Source: Micrococcus sp. EYE_212
Lineage (GTDB): Bacteria > Actinomycetota > Actinomycetes > Actinomycetales > Micrococcaceae
Direction: 5' to 3'
DNA length: 64,000 nucleotides
Assembly (NCBI RefSeq): GCF_023147585.1
Contig: NZ_JAHXOZ010000001.1
Span: forward strand, 62,001 to 126,000
Of the stretch, positions 26,091 to 34,565 are shown one piece after another. Within the stretch, counting starts at the first letter, position 1. Each line of letters begins with the position of its first letter. A model generated the notes under the pieces. That model worked only from the letters and a program-made list of their open reading frames with translations, was not told the origin of the DNA and made no database searches. Position numbers and translations under genes: made by a program.

Positions 26091-26860
26091 GCGTGCCGTC
26101 CCGGCTCGGGGACGTCCGCGAACGGCGCCGGGTCCGAGCCCGCCGGGCCGATCCGCTCGAGGGGCCACACGATCGCGACGGCGCGCCCCACGACGTCGTC
26201 CGCGGCCACGAACCCTCCGCCCGGGCCGTCCCGGTGGTAGCGCGAGTCGGCAGAGGCCTGCCGGTTGTCCCCGAGCACCCACAGCTGCCCGGCGGGCACG
26301 GTGACCTCGAACGGGACCTCGGAGGCCGCCACGCCCGGCGCCAGGTAGGGCTCCTCCACGGGCTCCCCGTTGACGCTGACGTGCTCGTCCCCGGGCTGCC
26401 AGGCGACCGTGTCCCCCGGCAGGCCCACCACGCGCTTGGCCACGTGCGACCGGGCGTCCTCAGGGGCGAGCCCCACGAAGCGTGCCGCCTCGCCCAGCGG
26501 GTCGCCCGGGCCGGCGGCCGGGGGCAGCCAGCCCTTCGTGTCGCGGAACACGACGACGTCGCCGCGCTCCAGGGGGGACGCGTCAGGCACGCGCAGGTCC
26601 ACGGCCACGCGGTCCCCCTGCTCGAGCGTGGGCGCCATCGAGCCCGAGGGGATGAAGAACATGCGCAGCACGAACGTCTTGACCAGCAGGAGCGCGCCCA
26701 GGGTCAGGAGCACGACGAGGAGCACCCGACGCGCCAGGGGGCCCCACCGCGGGCGCCCGGAGGGGCGGGGCTCGGCGCGATGCGCGCCCGCGCCGGAGGG
26801 CACGGCCGGGACGGGCTCGGGCGCGGCCGGATCGGCACGCGGCGGGACGGGCTCACCCAT
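26087..26860 (-). CDS. lepB: Signal peptidase I (second copy)
   Basis: A 257-residue membrane peptidase with a long cytoplasmic N-terminus, one transmembrane segment (VLLVVLLTLGALLLVKTFVL) and an external catalytic domain. The nucleophile is in FIPSGSMAPTLEQGDRV and the general-base Lys in HVAKRVVGLPGDTV; box E reads VLGDNRQASADSR. It removes signal peptides from exported proteins. It overlaps the preceding paralogue by eight bases and rnhB by four, so the pair forms a compact operon. The two copies are clearly diverged, so this is not a recent duplication. Confidence 0.95.
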   Translation of the reverse strand: MGEPVPPRADPAAPEPVPAVPSGAGAHRAEPRPSGRPRWGPLARRVLLVVLLTLGALLLVKTFVLRMFFIPSGSMAPTLEQGDRVAVDLRVPDASPLERGDVVVFRDTKGWLPPAAGPGDPLGEAARFVGLAPEDARSHVAKRVVGLPGDTVAWQPGDEHVSVNGEPVEEPYLAPGVAASEVPFEVTVPAGQLWVLGDNRQASADSRYHRDGPGGGFVAADDVVGRAVAIVWPLERIGPAGSDPAPFADVPEPGRHA

Positions 26861-27614
26861 GCGCGGCCTCCCCCGGAGCAGCGGCGCCGTCCACGGGGCC
26901 GCGGCGGTCCAGCGGCCACACGACCTCCTCGGCCGTGCCGAGCACCGAGTCGAGGGGGATGAGCCCCCCGCCGGGGGCGCCGAGGAGCGCACGGGAGTCG
27001 CGGGAGTCCGCGCGGTTGTCGCCGAGCACGACCATCCGGCCCGCCGGCACCTCGAAGCGCCACGGACGCTCCGAGGCCGGCTCGGCGGCGGTGACGGCAC
27101 GCCCGAGGTAGGGCTCGTCGAGCGGAGTGCCGTTCACCGTGAGGCGGCCGTCGGCGGCGCAGCACTGCACCGTGTCCCCGGGCAGGCCGGCGACGCGCTT
27201 GACGAACACGTCCTCCCTCGCGGCCGTGCCCCACCACTGGGCCACGTCCTCGAGGCCGGCCTCGAGCGAGCCGCGGGAGCGGTACGGCGCCAGGCTGCCG
27301 CCGCCGTCGAACACCACCACGTCCCCGCGCTCCAGGCCCGCCCCGCCGGCCGCGGACGCGTCGATCCGCACCCGGTCGCCCGGCAGCAGGGACGGCTCCA
27401 TCGAGGCGGACGGAATGAGCAGCACGGCACCGGTCACGGCGCGCAGCACGGCGGCCAGCACGACCCCGGCCACCACGGTGAGCGCGACCCAGGGCCACCA
27501 GCCGGCCGCCCCGGCGGCGTCCGCGGACCGGGCATCCCGGGCGGCCGGCGCGCCGGATCCGGACGCGCGGGAGCCCCGCGACCGAGACGGGTCACGGGGC
27601 TCCGGATGCGACAT
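26853..27614 (-). CDS. lepB: Signal peptidase I (first copy)
   Basis: 253 residues with one transmembrane segment (WWPWVALTVVAGVVLAAVL) after a basic, Ser-rich N-terminus. The catalytic Ser is in LIPSASMEPSLLPGDRV, the Lys in VFVKRVAGLPGDTV, and box E in MVVLGDNRADSRDSR. Its extra domain contains QCCAADGRLTV, with two adjacent Cys not found in its neighbour. Tandem signal peptidases downstream of rplS are common in high-GC Gram-positives and may divide substrates. Starts 37 bases after rplS, beyond a small hairpin. Confidence 0.94.
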   Translation of the reverse strand: MSHPEPRDPSRSRGSRASGSGAPAARDARSADAAGAAGWWPWVALTVVAGVVLAAVLRAVTGAVLLIPSASMEPSLLPGDRVRIDASAAGGAGLERGDVVVFDGGGSLAPYRSRGSLEAGLEDVAQWWGTAAREDVFVKRVAGLPGDTVQCCAADGRLTVNGTPLDEPYLGRAVTAAEPASERPWRFEVPAGRMVVLGDNRADSRDSRALLGAPGGGLIPLDSVLGTAEEVVWPLDRRGPVDGAAAPGEAAHG

Positions 27615-27625
27615 GGGTGTGCTCA

Positions 27626-27643
27626 GGCCGCGCGAACGCGGCC
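27626..27643 (-). terminator. Small hairpin between rplS and lepB
   Basis: GGCCGCG pairs with CGCGGCC around a CGAA tetraloop, 9-26 bases after the rplS stop. It could reduce read-through from rplS into the signal peptidase genes. Confidence 0.45.
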
Positions 27644-27651
27644 GAAGCGGA

Positions 27652-28005
27652 TCACTTGACGTCGGCGCGCTTCTCGCGGATGCGGGCGGCCTTGCCGTGG
27701 CGGTCGCGCATGTAGTAGAGCTTCGCGCGGCGCACGTCGCCCTTGGTGACGAGCTCGATCTTGTCGATGACCGGGGAGTGCACCGGGAAGACGCGCTCCA
27801 CGCCGACGCCGAAGGTCACCTTGCGGACGCGGAAGGTCTCGCGGACGCCGTCGCCCTGGCGGCCCATGACGTAGCCCTGGAAGACCTGCACGCGGGCGGT
27901 CTTGCCCTCGATGATGTTGACGTGGACCTTGACGGTGTCGCCGGGGCCGAACTCCGGGATGTCGGTGCGCAGCGTGGACTTGTCGAAGGAATCAAGGATG
28001 TGCAT
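27652..28005 (-). CDS. rplS: 50S ribosomal protein L19
   Basis: L19 sits at the 30S-50S interface. The sequence [60 protein letters not shown] and the C-terminal [20 protein letters not shown] is standard. The ATG at 28005 is favoured over one at 28011 because AGGAG lies eight bases upstream of it. 117 residues. A leader of roughly 180 bases separates it from trmD, with a CATAAT -10 candidate, so it probably has its own promoter, as often for rplS. Confidence 0.97.
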   Translation of the reverse strand: MHILDSFDKSTLRTDIPEFGPGDTVKVHVNIIEGKTARVQVFQGYVMGRQGDGVRETFRVRKVTFGVGVERVFPVHSPVIDKIELVTKGDVRRAKLYYMRDRHGKAARIREKRADVK

Positions 28006-28196
28006 GTTCATCTCTCCTGGTGGACGCCACAGGTCATCCACGTGGTACTCGGGTCTGCGGCTGTCCGCCGCGCGTCGCGCGGTCGGGATGCCGGATCCCG
28101 TGAGCCTGGTCCGGGCGCGCCTGTTGGGCTCCCGGTGGTCCTGCCGTCGACGTCCGCCCCCTGTGGCAGGTCGGGCGTCCGGTGGACCGACAGTCG

Positions 28197-28202
28197 ATTA
28201 TG
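28197..28202 (-). promoter_or_regulatory. Candidate -10 box for rplS (CATAAT)
   Basis: CATAAT on the minus strand lies just after the trmD stop and would give a leader of about 180 bases before rplS. The leader includes small inverted repeats (GGGAT/ATCCC) but I cannot assign a known regulator. Confidence 0.45.
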
Positions 28203-28214
28203 CCACAGCCGGGC

Positions 28215-28952
28215 TCAGCGCTCGGAACCGTCCGGGCCCGGCGCCGTGAACGCGCCCCACAGGTCCGGGCGGCGGTCCCGCGTCCGCTCCTCCTGCTGGG
28301 AGCGGCGCCACGCGGCCACCTTGCCGTGGTCGCCCGAGAGCAGCACGGGGGGCACCTCACGGTCCCGCCACACCGAGGGCTTCGTGTACACGGGATACTC
28401 GAGCAGCCCGTCCTCATGGGACTCCTCGACGAGGGACTCCGGGTTGCCCACCACGCCCGGCACGAGCCGCCCGATGGCCTCGATCATGGCCAGCGCGGCC
28501 ACCTCTCCGCCGTTGAGGACGTAGTCGCCCAGAGAGACCAGGCGGACCTCGAAGCGCTCCTCGGCCCAGCCGAACACCCGCTCGTCGATGCCCTCGTAGC
28601 GCCCGCACGCGAAGGACACGTGCTCCCGCCGGGCGAGCTCGCGGGCGGTGGCCTGCGTGAACGGGCGGCCGGACGGGGTGGGGACGACGAGGACGGGCCG
28701 CTCCCCCACCGCGGGTGCGGGGCTCGCCGCGGCCACGTGCTCGAGGGCCAGCGCCCACGGCTCGGCCTTCATCACCATGCCGGCACCGCCTCCGTAGGGG
28801 GTGTCGTCCACCGTGCGGTGCCGGTCGAACGTGAAGTCGCGCAGGTGGTGGACGTGCACGTCCACGAGGCCCTCGCGGCGCGCCTTCCCCAGGAGGGAGA
28901 CGTCCAGGACGGCCAGGTACTCGGGGAAGATCGTGACGACGTCGAAGCGCAC
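28215..28952 (-). CDS. trmD: tRNA (guanine37-N1)-methyltransferase
   Basis: TrmD methylates G37 of tRNAs that read CNN codons and prevents frameshifting. The SPOUT trefoil-knot signature is clear: [13 protein letters not shown] and [24 protein letters not shown], with N-terminal [12 protein letters not shown] and [11 protein letters not shown]. 245 residues. The start is a GTG at 28952, seven bases after the rimM stop; no strong Shine-Dalgarno is present, so reinitiation after rimM is likely. Confidence 0.96.
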   Translation of the reverse strand: MRFDVVTIFPEYLAVLDVSLLGKARREGLVDVHVHHLRDFTFDRHRTVDDTPYGGGAGMVMKAEPWALALEHVAAASPAPAVGERPVLVVPTPSGRPFTQATARELARREHVSFACGRYEGIDERVFGWAEERFEVRLVSLGDYVLNGGEVAALAMIEAIGRLVPGVVGNPESLVEESHEDGLLEYPVYTKPSVWRDREVPPVLLSGDHGKVAAWRRSQQEERTRDRRPDLWGAFTAPGPDGSER

Positions 28953-28959
28953 GGGCGGC

Positions 28960-29544
28960 TCAGCGCTCCTCGTCCGCGGCGGCCGCGGCATCGTCGCCCA
29001 GCGCGAGCTCGAGGAGCCCGGGCGGCGGGGTGAGCGTGAGGGTGCCGGCCTCGAGGTCGACCTCGGGGACGATCTCCTCGACGAAGGGCACGAGCGCCTC
29101 GGCGTCCGCGTCGTCAAGGGCCACCTGGAGCAGGTCCTGCGCGTCTCCGGTGATCAGTCCCGTCACCACGCCCACGCGGGCGCCGTCCACGAGCACGGCG
29201 AGGTCCACGAGGTCGTCCTCGTACCACTCGTCCGACCGCTCGGCCTCCAGGGGCGCGGCGAAGAGCTGGAGGCCGCGCCACGCCTCGGCCGTGTTCCGGT
29301 CCGGGCACTCCTCGAAGGCGACGACGAGGATCTGCTTGTTCCACCGGGCCCTGACCACCGTGAGATGCGCGGGCATGCCGGCGCCGGCGCCGCGCACCTC
29401 GAGGACCTCGCCGGGGGCGAAGCGGGCGTCCGGGTCGTCCGTGAAGACCTGGACCGTCACCTCGCCGCGGATGCCGTGGGGCTTGCCGATCCGGGCGACG
29501 CGGACCAGGGCGTCCTCGGCGGGCGTGACGGGGGTGGGGCTCAT
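28960..29544 (-). CDS. rimM: 16S rRNA maturation factor RimM
   Basis: RimM assists assembly of the 30S head domain with S19. The N-terminal domain begins [25 protein letters not shown], and the PRC-barrel domain follows with [17 protein letters not shown] and [10 protein letters not shown], ending in [25 protein letters not shown]. 194 residues. It stands directly upstream of trmD but is cut off from the KH-protein and rpsP genes by about 4.1 kb of unrelated genes, unlike the usual rpsP-KH-rimM-trmD order. Confidence 0.95.
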   Translation of the reverse strand: MSPTPVTPAEDALVRVARIGKPHGIRGEVTVQVFTDDPDARFAPGEVLEVRGAGAGMPAHLTVVRARWNKQILVVAFEECPDRNTAEAWRGLQLFAAPLEAERSDEWYEDDLVDLAVLVDGARVGVVTGLITGDAQDLLQVALDDADAEALVPFVEEIVPEVDLEAGTLTLTPPPGLLELALGDDAAAAADEER

Positions 29545-29578
29545 GCGGTGTCCTTCGCGGTGGCGCGGCGTCGGCCGC

Positions 29579-30472
29579 TCAGCGAGGCAGCTGTGGGCCC
29601 ACCGGGAGGTGGGCCAGGTAGCTGACGCCGCTGATGTTGTACGGGAACGAGATCCCCATGATTTCACGGATGCCGGTGTGCATGCCCCAGGCGGCCGCGG
29701 CGAAGGCCAGGCCGAGCCGTCGGTCCACCAGGCTCAGCGGCGCGCCCAGCTCCACCGCGAGGGAGACGACCGCCGTCAGGGTGAACAGCCGTTCCCGGTG
29801 GTACAGCGCCGTGCCCGCAGCGGGCTTCTGCGAGCCGAACAGGTCCTTGCGCAGGCCGTCGATCGCGATCTGCCCGCGCAGGACGTCCCCGGAGGCCCAG
29901 CCGAATCCCACCGTGCTGCGCACCTTGGCCACGCCGGAGATGAAGTACACCGCGCTGGTGACCGCGTTGAGCATCACGGGCACCGCGCCGTAGCGGCGCT
30001 CGAAGACCGCGGGCGCCAGGCGCCGCCGCATCACGAGGGCGTCCACGCTGAGGGCGTCCGCGCTCGGGCTCGTGCCCAGCACCATCTGGTGGAGCACGAG
30101 CATGTTGTCGTTGTGGTAGATCATGCCCCACGAGTTGCGGTAGGTGAGGGTCCACAGCTGCAGGGCCGCGTTGAGCGGCCCGGTGACGCGGTGGGCGACC
30201 CCCAGCGTGGCCAGCACGTTGACGGCCTGCGCGGCGTCGTGGATCCGGTCGGCCACCTCCGGGCGCAGCGGACGCCGCAGGACGCGGACCACGCCGACGG
30301 GCGCGAAGCGTCGGGGATCCTGGGCGTGCACGCCGCGCAGGAGGGCGCGGCGGCGCGCGTGGTGGCGTGCCGCGAACAGGCCCACGCCGATCCGCAGCAC
30401 CGCGGGGCGCGCCGGGGTGGCCGCGGGACGCAGCGTGTCCACCGCCCACTGCCGGATCCGCGCGCCGTTCAC
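29579..30472 (-). CDS. HTTM-domain membrane protein
   Basis: A 297-residue multi-pass membrane protein of the HTTM (horizontally transferred transmembrane) family, related in its membrane part to vitamin K-dependent gamma-carboxylase. Recognised by LWTLTYRNSWGMIYHNDNMLVLHQMVLG near residues 110-135 and YFISGVAKVRSTVGFGWASG. Bacterial members are of unknown function and lack the carboxylase lumenal domain, as here. Its ATG overlaps the stop of the upstream gene, an anchored protein that probably works with it. It lies 34 bases before rimM, inside the otherwise conserved ribosome-maturation block. Confidence 0.8.
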   Translation of the reverse strand: MNGARIRQWAVDTLRPAATPARPAVLRIGVGLFAARHHARRRALLRGVHAQDPRRFAPVGVVRVLRRPLRPEVADRIHDAAQAVNVLATLGVAHRVTGPLNAALQLWTLTYRNSWGMIYHNDNMLVLHQMVLGTSPSADALSVDALVMRRRLAPAVFERRYGAVPVMLNAVTSAVYFISGVAKVRSTVGFGWASGDVLRGQIAIDGLRKDLFGSQKPAAGTALYHRERLFTLTAVVSLAVELGAPLSLVDRRLGLAFAAAAWGMHTGIREIMGISFPYNISGVSYLAHLPVGPQLPR

Positions 30473-31131
30473 CGGGCCACCCCGTTCGCGATCTCGTCCG
30501 CCGTGCGCTCCTCGCGCACCGCGACGGCGGTCCCGCCCAGCTCACAGCGGGCCAGCACCGTCTCCCGATGCGGGAGGCGGTGCCCGCTGTAGTAGTCGTC
30601 GAATCGGAAGCGCGAGCGCACCACCTCCACCCGCTGGACGGCCGCCTCACGGCGGCGCCGCGCTGCCCCCTGACCGCTGCCGCTCGGAAGCCGGTCTCCG
30701 AGGGCGGCCCGCTGCTCCGCGAGGGAGTCGGCGTACGTCTGCGCCACCAGCGCCGCGTCGCCGCGCCGGATGGCCCGGGAGACCTGCTTGCGGACCTGGT
30801 TCAGCCCGCCGCCGCCGAAGTGGCGCGTGCCCGGGATGACGCGCTCGCCCCCCTCGGTGAGGCCGATCACGTGCGGCACGTAGGTGGAGCGGCCGCGGTG
30901 CTCGGAGAACATCGGGTAGGTGGAGAGCGGGAAGGAGTCCAGGCGGAACTTCGGCGCGTCGTTGCCGGAGACCTGCGGCCCCGCGTAGGCGCGCAGGGGC
31001 CACAGGAGCACCGCGACGCCGGCCGCCCCCGCCGCGATCCCCCAGGCGTCCCGGGCCGTCGGGGCGGGGGCCGGCTCGCGCACGCGCAGAGGCGGCCGGG
31101 CGGCGGGGGCGAAGGGATGCGGTCGGGACAC
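30469..31131 (-). CDS. Single-pass membrane protein partnered with the HTTM gene
   Basis: 220 residues. A basic/proline-rich N-terminus is followed by one hydrophobic segment (GIAAGAAGVAVLLWPLRAYAG) and a soluble domain starting with FRLDSFPLSTYPMFSEHRG. The FPxSxYPMF phrase is one I associate with proteins next to HTTM genes, but I cannot name a family. No enzymatic motif is evident. GTG start with AGGAG seven bases upstream. It overlaps the HTTM gene by ATGA, so the two are very likely co-expressed and may form a complex. Confidence 0.6.
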   Translation of the reverse strand: MSRPHPFAPAARPPLRVREPAPAPTARDAWGIAAGAAGVAVLLWPLRAYAGPQVSGNDAPKFRLDSFPLSTYPMFSEHRGRSTYVPHVIGLTEGGERVIPGTRHFGGGGLNQVRKQVSRAIRRGDAALVAQTYADSLAEQRAALGDRLPSGSGQGAARRRREAAVQRVEVVRSRFRFDDYYSGHRLPHRETVLARCELGGTAVAVREERTADEIANGVAR

Positions 31132-31223
31132 GGGGTGGCTCCTGTCGATGCGGGCGGTGCTGCTCGGTGCGGGCGGGTCGGGGCGGCCGGCCCGCACCTC
31201 CAGCGTGGGCGAGCGCGATGAGA

Positions 31224-32060
31224 TCAGGATGAGGCCGGGGCCGGCTCCAGCAGCAGGCGCACGGTCGTGCCCTCCGCCTCCACCTCGTCCCCCCCGAGGA
31301 TGCGCAGCTCCCCGCCCATGGCGCCCATGAGCCCGAGCGCGACGGCGAGCCCCAGGCCGTTGCCCGGCGCGGGGTCGTTCGAGGCGACCGCGAGGCGCGC
31401 CGTCAGGCCGGCGCGCTCCTCCTCGGGCACGCCCCGCCCCCGGTCCGTGACGTCGATCGCCACCCGCTCGCCCTCCTGCGTGGCGAGGGCGTGGACCCGC
31501 ACGAGGATCGTCCGATCCGTGGGGTGGAGGGAGGAGACGTCGACGCCGCCCGGCCCATCCGCCGGGAAGAGCACTGCGTCGCGGGCGTTGTCGAGGACCT
31601 CCTGGAGGACCTGCACCAGGCGTGCCGGCTCGGCCCGTGCGGCCGGCACGGAGGGGTCGGCCTCCACGCGCACCTCGACGCCGCTGCCGTCCTGGTCCGC
31701 GCCCTCCCGCCAGCCTCGGGCGGCGACCGCGACGATGTCGGCGGGATCCACGGCCACGGGGTCGACGGCCAGGTCGGCACTGCCGAGGCGCGTGAGCAGA
31801 GCGAGGTCGTCGAGCAGCTCCCGGGCCCGTGTGGCCTCGGCCGCCAGCTCGTCCGCCGTCGTCCGCCACTGCGCCGCGGTGCCCCCGGGACTGCGCAGGC
31901 CCGCCTCGAGCATCGCGGAGGAGGTCCGCAGTGTCAGGGTGATGTCCTGCGCGAAGGAGCGTTCCCGCGCGAGGGCGCGATCGGCCCGGCGCAGCAGCCG
32001 GTTGGCGCCCTTCGCCAGCGCCGCGTACTCGTCCGAGCCCTCCTCCGGGAGGCGGGGCAC
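31224..32060 (-). pseudogene. Truncated histidine kinase, lacking sensor half and H-box His
   Basis: Minus-strand reading gives a kinase C-terminal part: a linker (LLRRADRALARERSFAQD), a degenerate H-box TLTLRTSSAML where the phosphorylated His position holds Leu, an N box LQEVLDNARDAV, G1 DVTDRGRGVP and G2 GNGLGLAVALGLMGAMGG. All transmembrane and sensor sequence that should precede residue 1 is missing: at about 32060 it runs into the start of an oppositely oriented kinase remnant. A GTG at 32060 could still allow a 278-residue product. Most likely a pseudogene made by deletion; a functional ATP-binding partner protein is the alternative. Confidence 0.7.
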
Positions 32061-32099
32061 CCCGCGTCCCCGTGCCGCACGGCGCACCGCCGGGTCACG

Positions 32100-32879
32100 G
32101 TGCTCGGCCACGACGACGTGGCGGACCTGGGACACAGCTTCAACGCGATGCTGGACCGTCTCGAAGACTCCTTCGCGTCCCAGCGGCGCCTCCTCGACGA
32201 CGTCGGGCACGAGATGCGCACACCGCTCACCATCGTGCAGGGCCACCTCGAGGTCATGGACCCCGTGGACCCCGACGACGTACGGGAGAGCACGCGCCTG
32301 ACTCTGGACGAGCTCGCGCTCATGGGCCGGCTCGTCGACGACCTGCTCACCCTCGCCAAGGCGGAGCGCCCGGGCTTCCTGCGTCCCGCGCCCACGGACG
32401 TGGCCGAGCTGACCGAGGCGGTGCTCGAACGGGCCCGCGCCCTCGGTGACCGGCAGTGGAGCCTGGACGCCGCCGCCCCCGTGAGCGCGCAGGTGGACGG
32501 ACAGCGTCTGACGCAGGCGTGGCTGCAGCTGGCCGCGAACGCCGTGCGCTACTCGGAGCCAGGGACGCCCGTGGGCATCGGCTCCGCGGTGCGGGCAGGC
32601 ATGCTGCGGCTGTGGGTGCAGGACGCGGGCGTGGGCGTGCGCCCCGAGGACCGCGACGTGATCTTCGAGCGATTCGGCCGCGGCGCCCACGGCCGGCGGA
32701 CGGAGGGATCCGGCCTGGGCCTCGCGATCGTCCGCACGATCGTGGAGGGCCACGGCGGCCGGATCACCGTGGACCCCGCGCCCCGCCGGGGGTCCGTCTT
32801 CACCATGAGCCTGCCCCTGGAGGGCACGCCCCCGCCGAGACCGGCGGGCGGCATCGACGACCGAGAGGACCGCCCATGA
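32100..32879 (+). pseudogene. Truncated histidine kinase with intact H-box
   Basis: Homology begins abruptly inside the HAMP domain (VTVLGHDDVADLGHSFNAMLDRLED) and continues through an intact H-box DDVGHEMRTPLTIV, N box QLAANAVRYS, G1 DAGVGV and G2 GSGLGLAIVRTIVEGHGG. The membrane and sensor parts are absent because the region upstream codes for another kinase on the opposite strand. A GTG at 32100 or ATG at 32148 could give a soluble 259- or 243-residue kinase, but no Shine-Dalgarno is present. The stop overlaps the response-regulator start as ATGA, so the original pair was kinase then regulator. Confidence 0.7.
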
Positions 32880-33562
32880 TCCCCCTGCTGCTGATCGAGG
32901 ACGAGGAGCGGATCGCCGGCTTCGTCACCAAGGGCTTCGCCGCGGAGGGGTACGCCGTGACGACGGCGGGCACCGGCGCCGAGGGCATCGCCCTGGCCAT
33001 GACGGGCGCGTTCGACCTCGTGATCCTCGACCTGGGGCTCCCCGACGTCGACGGCTTCGAGGTCCTGTCCCGGATCCGCGCCCAGGACGGGGAGCTGCCG
33101 GTCATCATCCTCACGGCGCGCTCCTCGGCGGAGGACACCGTGGAGGGACTCAGCTCCGGGGCGGACGACTACATGCCCAAGCCCTTCCGGTTCGCCGAGC
33201 TCCTCGCCCGCGTGCGCCTGCGCCTGCGTCCCGGCACTCCCGCTCCCGCGCCCGTGGACGCCGTGCTCCGGCACGGCGACCTGGAGCTGGACCCGGCCGC
33301 CCACCTGCTCACCCTGAGCGGGGAGCCGGTGAACCTCTCGGCCCGGGAGTTCGCCCTGGCCGAGGAGTTCCTGCGCCATCCGGGCCAGGTGCTCAGCCGG
33401 GAGCAGCTCCTCGACGGCGTGTGGGGAGCTGACTTCGAGTCCGGATCGAACGTCGTGGACGTGTACGTGCGGTACCTGCGGACCAAGATCGGGGCGTCCC
33501 GGATCCTCACGGTGCGCGGCCTCGGCTACCGCCTCGCCACCGTGCAGGAGTCAGCCGGCTGA
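32876..33562 (+). CDS. OmpR/PhoB-type response regulator
   Basis: 228 residues, complete. The receiver domain has the acidic pocket EDE, the phospho-acceptor Asp in LVILDLGLPDVDG and the Lys in DDYMPKPF. The C-terminal winged helix carries REFALAEEFLRHPGQVLSREQLLDGVW and VDVYVRYLRTKIG. It is coupled by a four-base overlap to the truncated kinase before it. If that kinase lost its sensor, the regulator may be constitutively controlled or served by another kinase. The target genes are unknown; the adjacent HTTM pair is a possibility. Followed by a strong hairpin. Confidence 0.92.
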   Translation: MIPLLLIEDEERIAGFVTKGFAAEGYAVTTAGTGAEGIALAMTGAFDLVILDLGLPDVDGFEVLSRIRAQDGELPVIILTARSSAEDTVEGLSSGADDYMPKPFRFAELLARVRLRLRPGTPAPAPVDAVLRHGDLELDPAAHLLTLSGEPVNLSAREFALAEEFLRHPGQVLSREQLLDGVWGADFESGSNVVDVYVRYLRTKIGASRILTVRGLGYRLATVQESAG

Positions 33563-33581
33563 CACGACGGCCCCGGACGCG

Positions 33582-33624
33582 ACGATCCCCGCAGCTCCTG
33601 CACGTCAGGGTCTGCGGGGATCGT
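33582..33624. terminator. Bidirectional terminator between the response regulator and KH-protein genes
   Basis: A 13-bp perfect stem ACGATCCCCGCAG/CTGCGGGGATCGT with a 17-base loop lies between convergent genes. Confidence 0.8.
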
Positions 33625-33650
33625 GGTGCCGGGTGGACCCGGCGGAGTGG

Positions 33651-33896
33651 TCAGCGGGCGCGGTCCGTCTCCACGACGTCCACCCGGACCGGGTGTCCGG
33701 CCAGGCCATCCAGCACGGTGCGCAGCGCGGTGGCGGTGCGGCCCTGACGGCCGATCACGCGACCGAGGTCCTCCGGGGCCACACGGACCTCCAGCATGTC
33801 ACCGCGGCGCTGGGCACGCGCGTCCACCCGGACGGCGTCCGGCGTGTCCACGATGCCTCGCACCAGGTGTTCGAGGGCCTCGGTCAGCATGGTCAC
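33651..33896 (-). CDS. KH-domain RNA-binding protein
   Basis: An 81-residue single KH-domain protein (KhpA type) with the GxxG-containing motif [19 protein letters not shown]. It binds RNA; in other bacteria KhpA works with KhpB on small RNAs and cell-wall gene expression. It is always encoded next to rpsP in actinobacteria, and here its ATG overlaps the rpsP stop as ATGA. Downstream it should be followed by rimM, but a terminator and unrelated genes come instead. Confidence 0.92.
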   Translation of the reverse strand: MTMLTEALEHLVRGIVDTPDAVRVDARAQRRGDMLEVRVAPEDLGRVIGRQGRTATALRTVLDGLAGHPVRVDVVETDRAR

Positions 33897-34336
33897 TCGG
33901 ACTTCTCGGCGTCCTCGGCCGGGGCCTCGGCCTCCGCGGCAGGAGCCTCGGCCGGGGTCTCAGCCTCGGCCGGGGCCTCCTCCTTCTTGGGCTCCTCGGG
34001 GATGATGACCGAGCCCTTGGAGGGGGCCACGAAGGCCTCCTTCTCAGCCTTGGTCCGCAGGGTGCCCTCGGCGCCGGCCTCGCCCTTGAACTTCTGCCAG
34101 TCACCGGTGATCTTCAGGAGGGCGGCGACCTGCTCGGTGGGCTGTGCGCCCACGGAGAGCCAGTACTGCGCGCGCTCCGAGTCGACCTCGATGAACGAGG
34201 GCTCCTCGGTGGGGTGGTACTTGCCGATCTCCTCGATCGCACGGCCGTCACGGCGGGTGCGGGAGTCGGCGACGACGATGCGATAGTACGGGGCGCGGAT
34301 CTTGCCGAACCGCTTCAGACGAATCTTGACAGCCAC
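33893..34336 (-). CDS. rpsP: 30S ribosomal protein S16
   Basis: S16 core sequence [44 protein letters not shown] and [20 protein letters not shown]. At 147 residues it is much longer than the about 85-residue E. coli form because of a C-terminal extension, the last 40 residues of which are almost only Ala, Glu and Pro (starts near [13 protein letters not shown]). Similar tails occur in other actinobacterial S16. GTG start at 34336 with AAGGAG 11 bases upstream. Transcribed with the KH-protein gene. Confidence 0.97.
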   Translation of the reverse strand: MAVKIRLKRFGKIRAPYYRIVVADSRTRRDGRAIEEIGKYHPTEEPSFIEVDSERAQYWLSVGAQPTEQVAALLKITGDWQKFKGEAGAEGTLRTKAEKEAFVAPSKGSVIIPEEPKKEEAPAEAETPAEAPAAEAEAPAEDAEKSE

Positions 34337-34476
34337 GTGTGTGGTCACTCCTTGGTAGAGATCAGGGGGCCGCGATCGGTTCTCCGCGTGGGGGCAGCGG
34401 GGCATGCGACCGGGCTAAACGGAACGGAGCGCGCGGAGGATAGAGGGTCGTCCGGGCTCACGCTCAGTACCGGGCC

Positions 34477-34482
34477 ATTCTG
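34477..34482 (-). promoter_or_regulatory. Candidate -10 box for rpsP (TGG-CAGAAT)
   Basis: CAGAAT preceded by TGG on the minus strand resembles an extended -10 element and would give a leader of about 135 bases before rpsP. The -35 side is GC-rich. Confidence 0.35.
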
Positions 34483-34521
34483 CCAGACTCCCCCGGCTCG
34501 CGCACCTCGACGCGCGAGGAA

Positions 34522-34555
34522 GACGACGACGGCCGCGCCGGGCGCCGTCGTCGTC
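34522..34555. terminator. ffh terminator
   Basis: A perfect 12-bp stem GACGACGACGGC/GCCGTCGTCGTC with a ten-base loop starts 11 bases after the ffh stop. Confidence 0.8.
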
Positions 34556-34565
34556 GACCCGGGGC

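Noticed and set aside
28012-28190. rplS leader as a possible riboregulator
   Set aside because: The length is suggestive and short inverted repeats exist, but I see no match to a known ribosomal-protein leader fold, so it is not called as an RNA feature.
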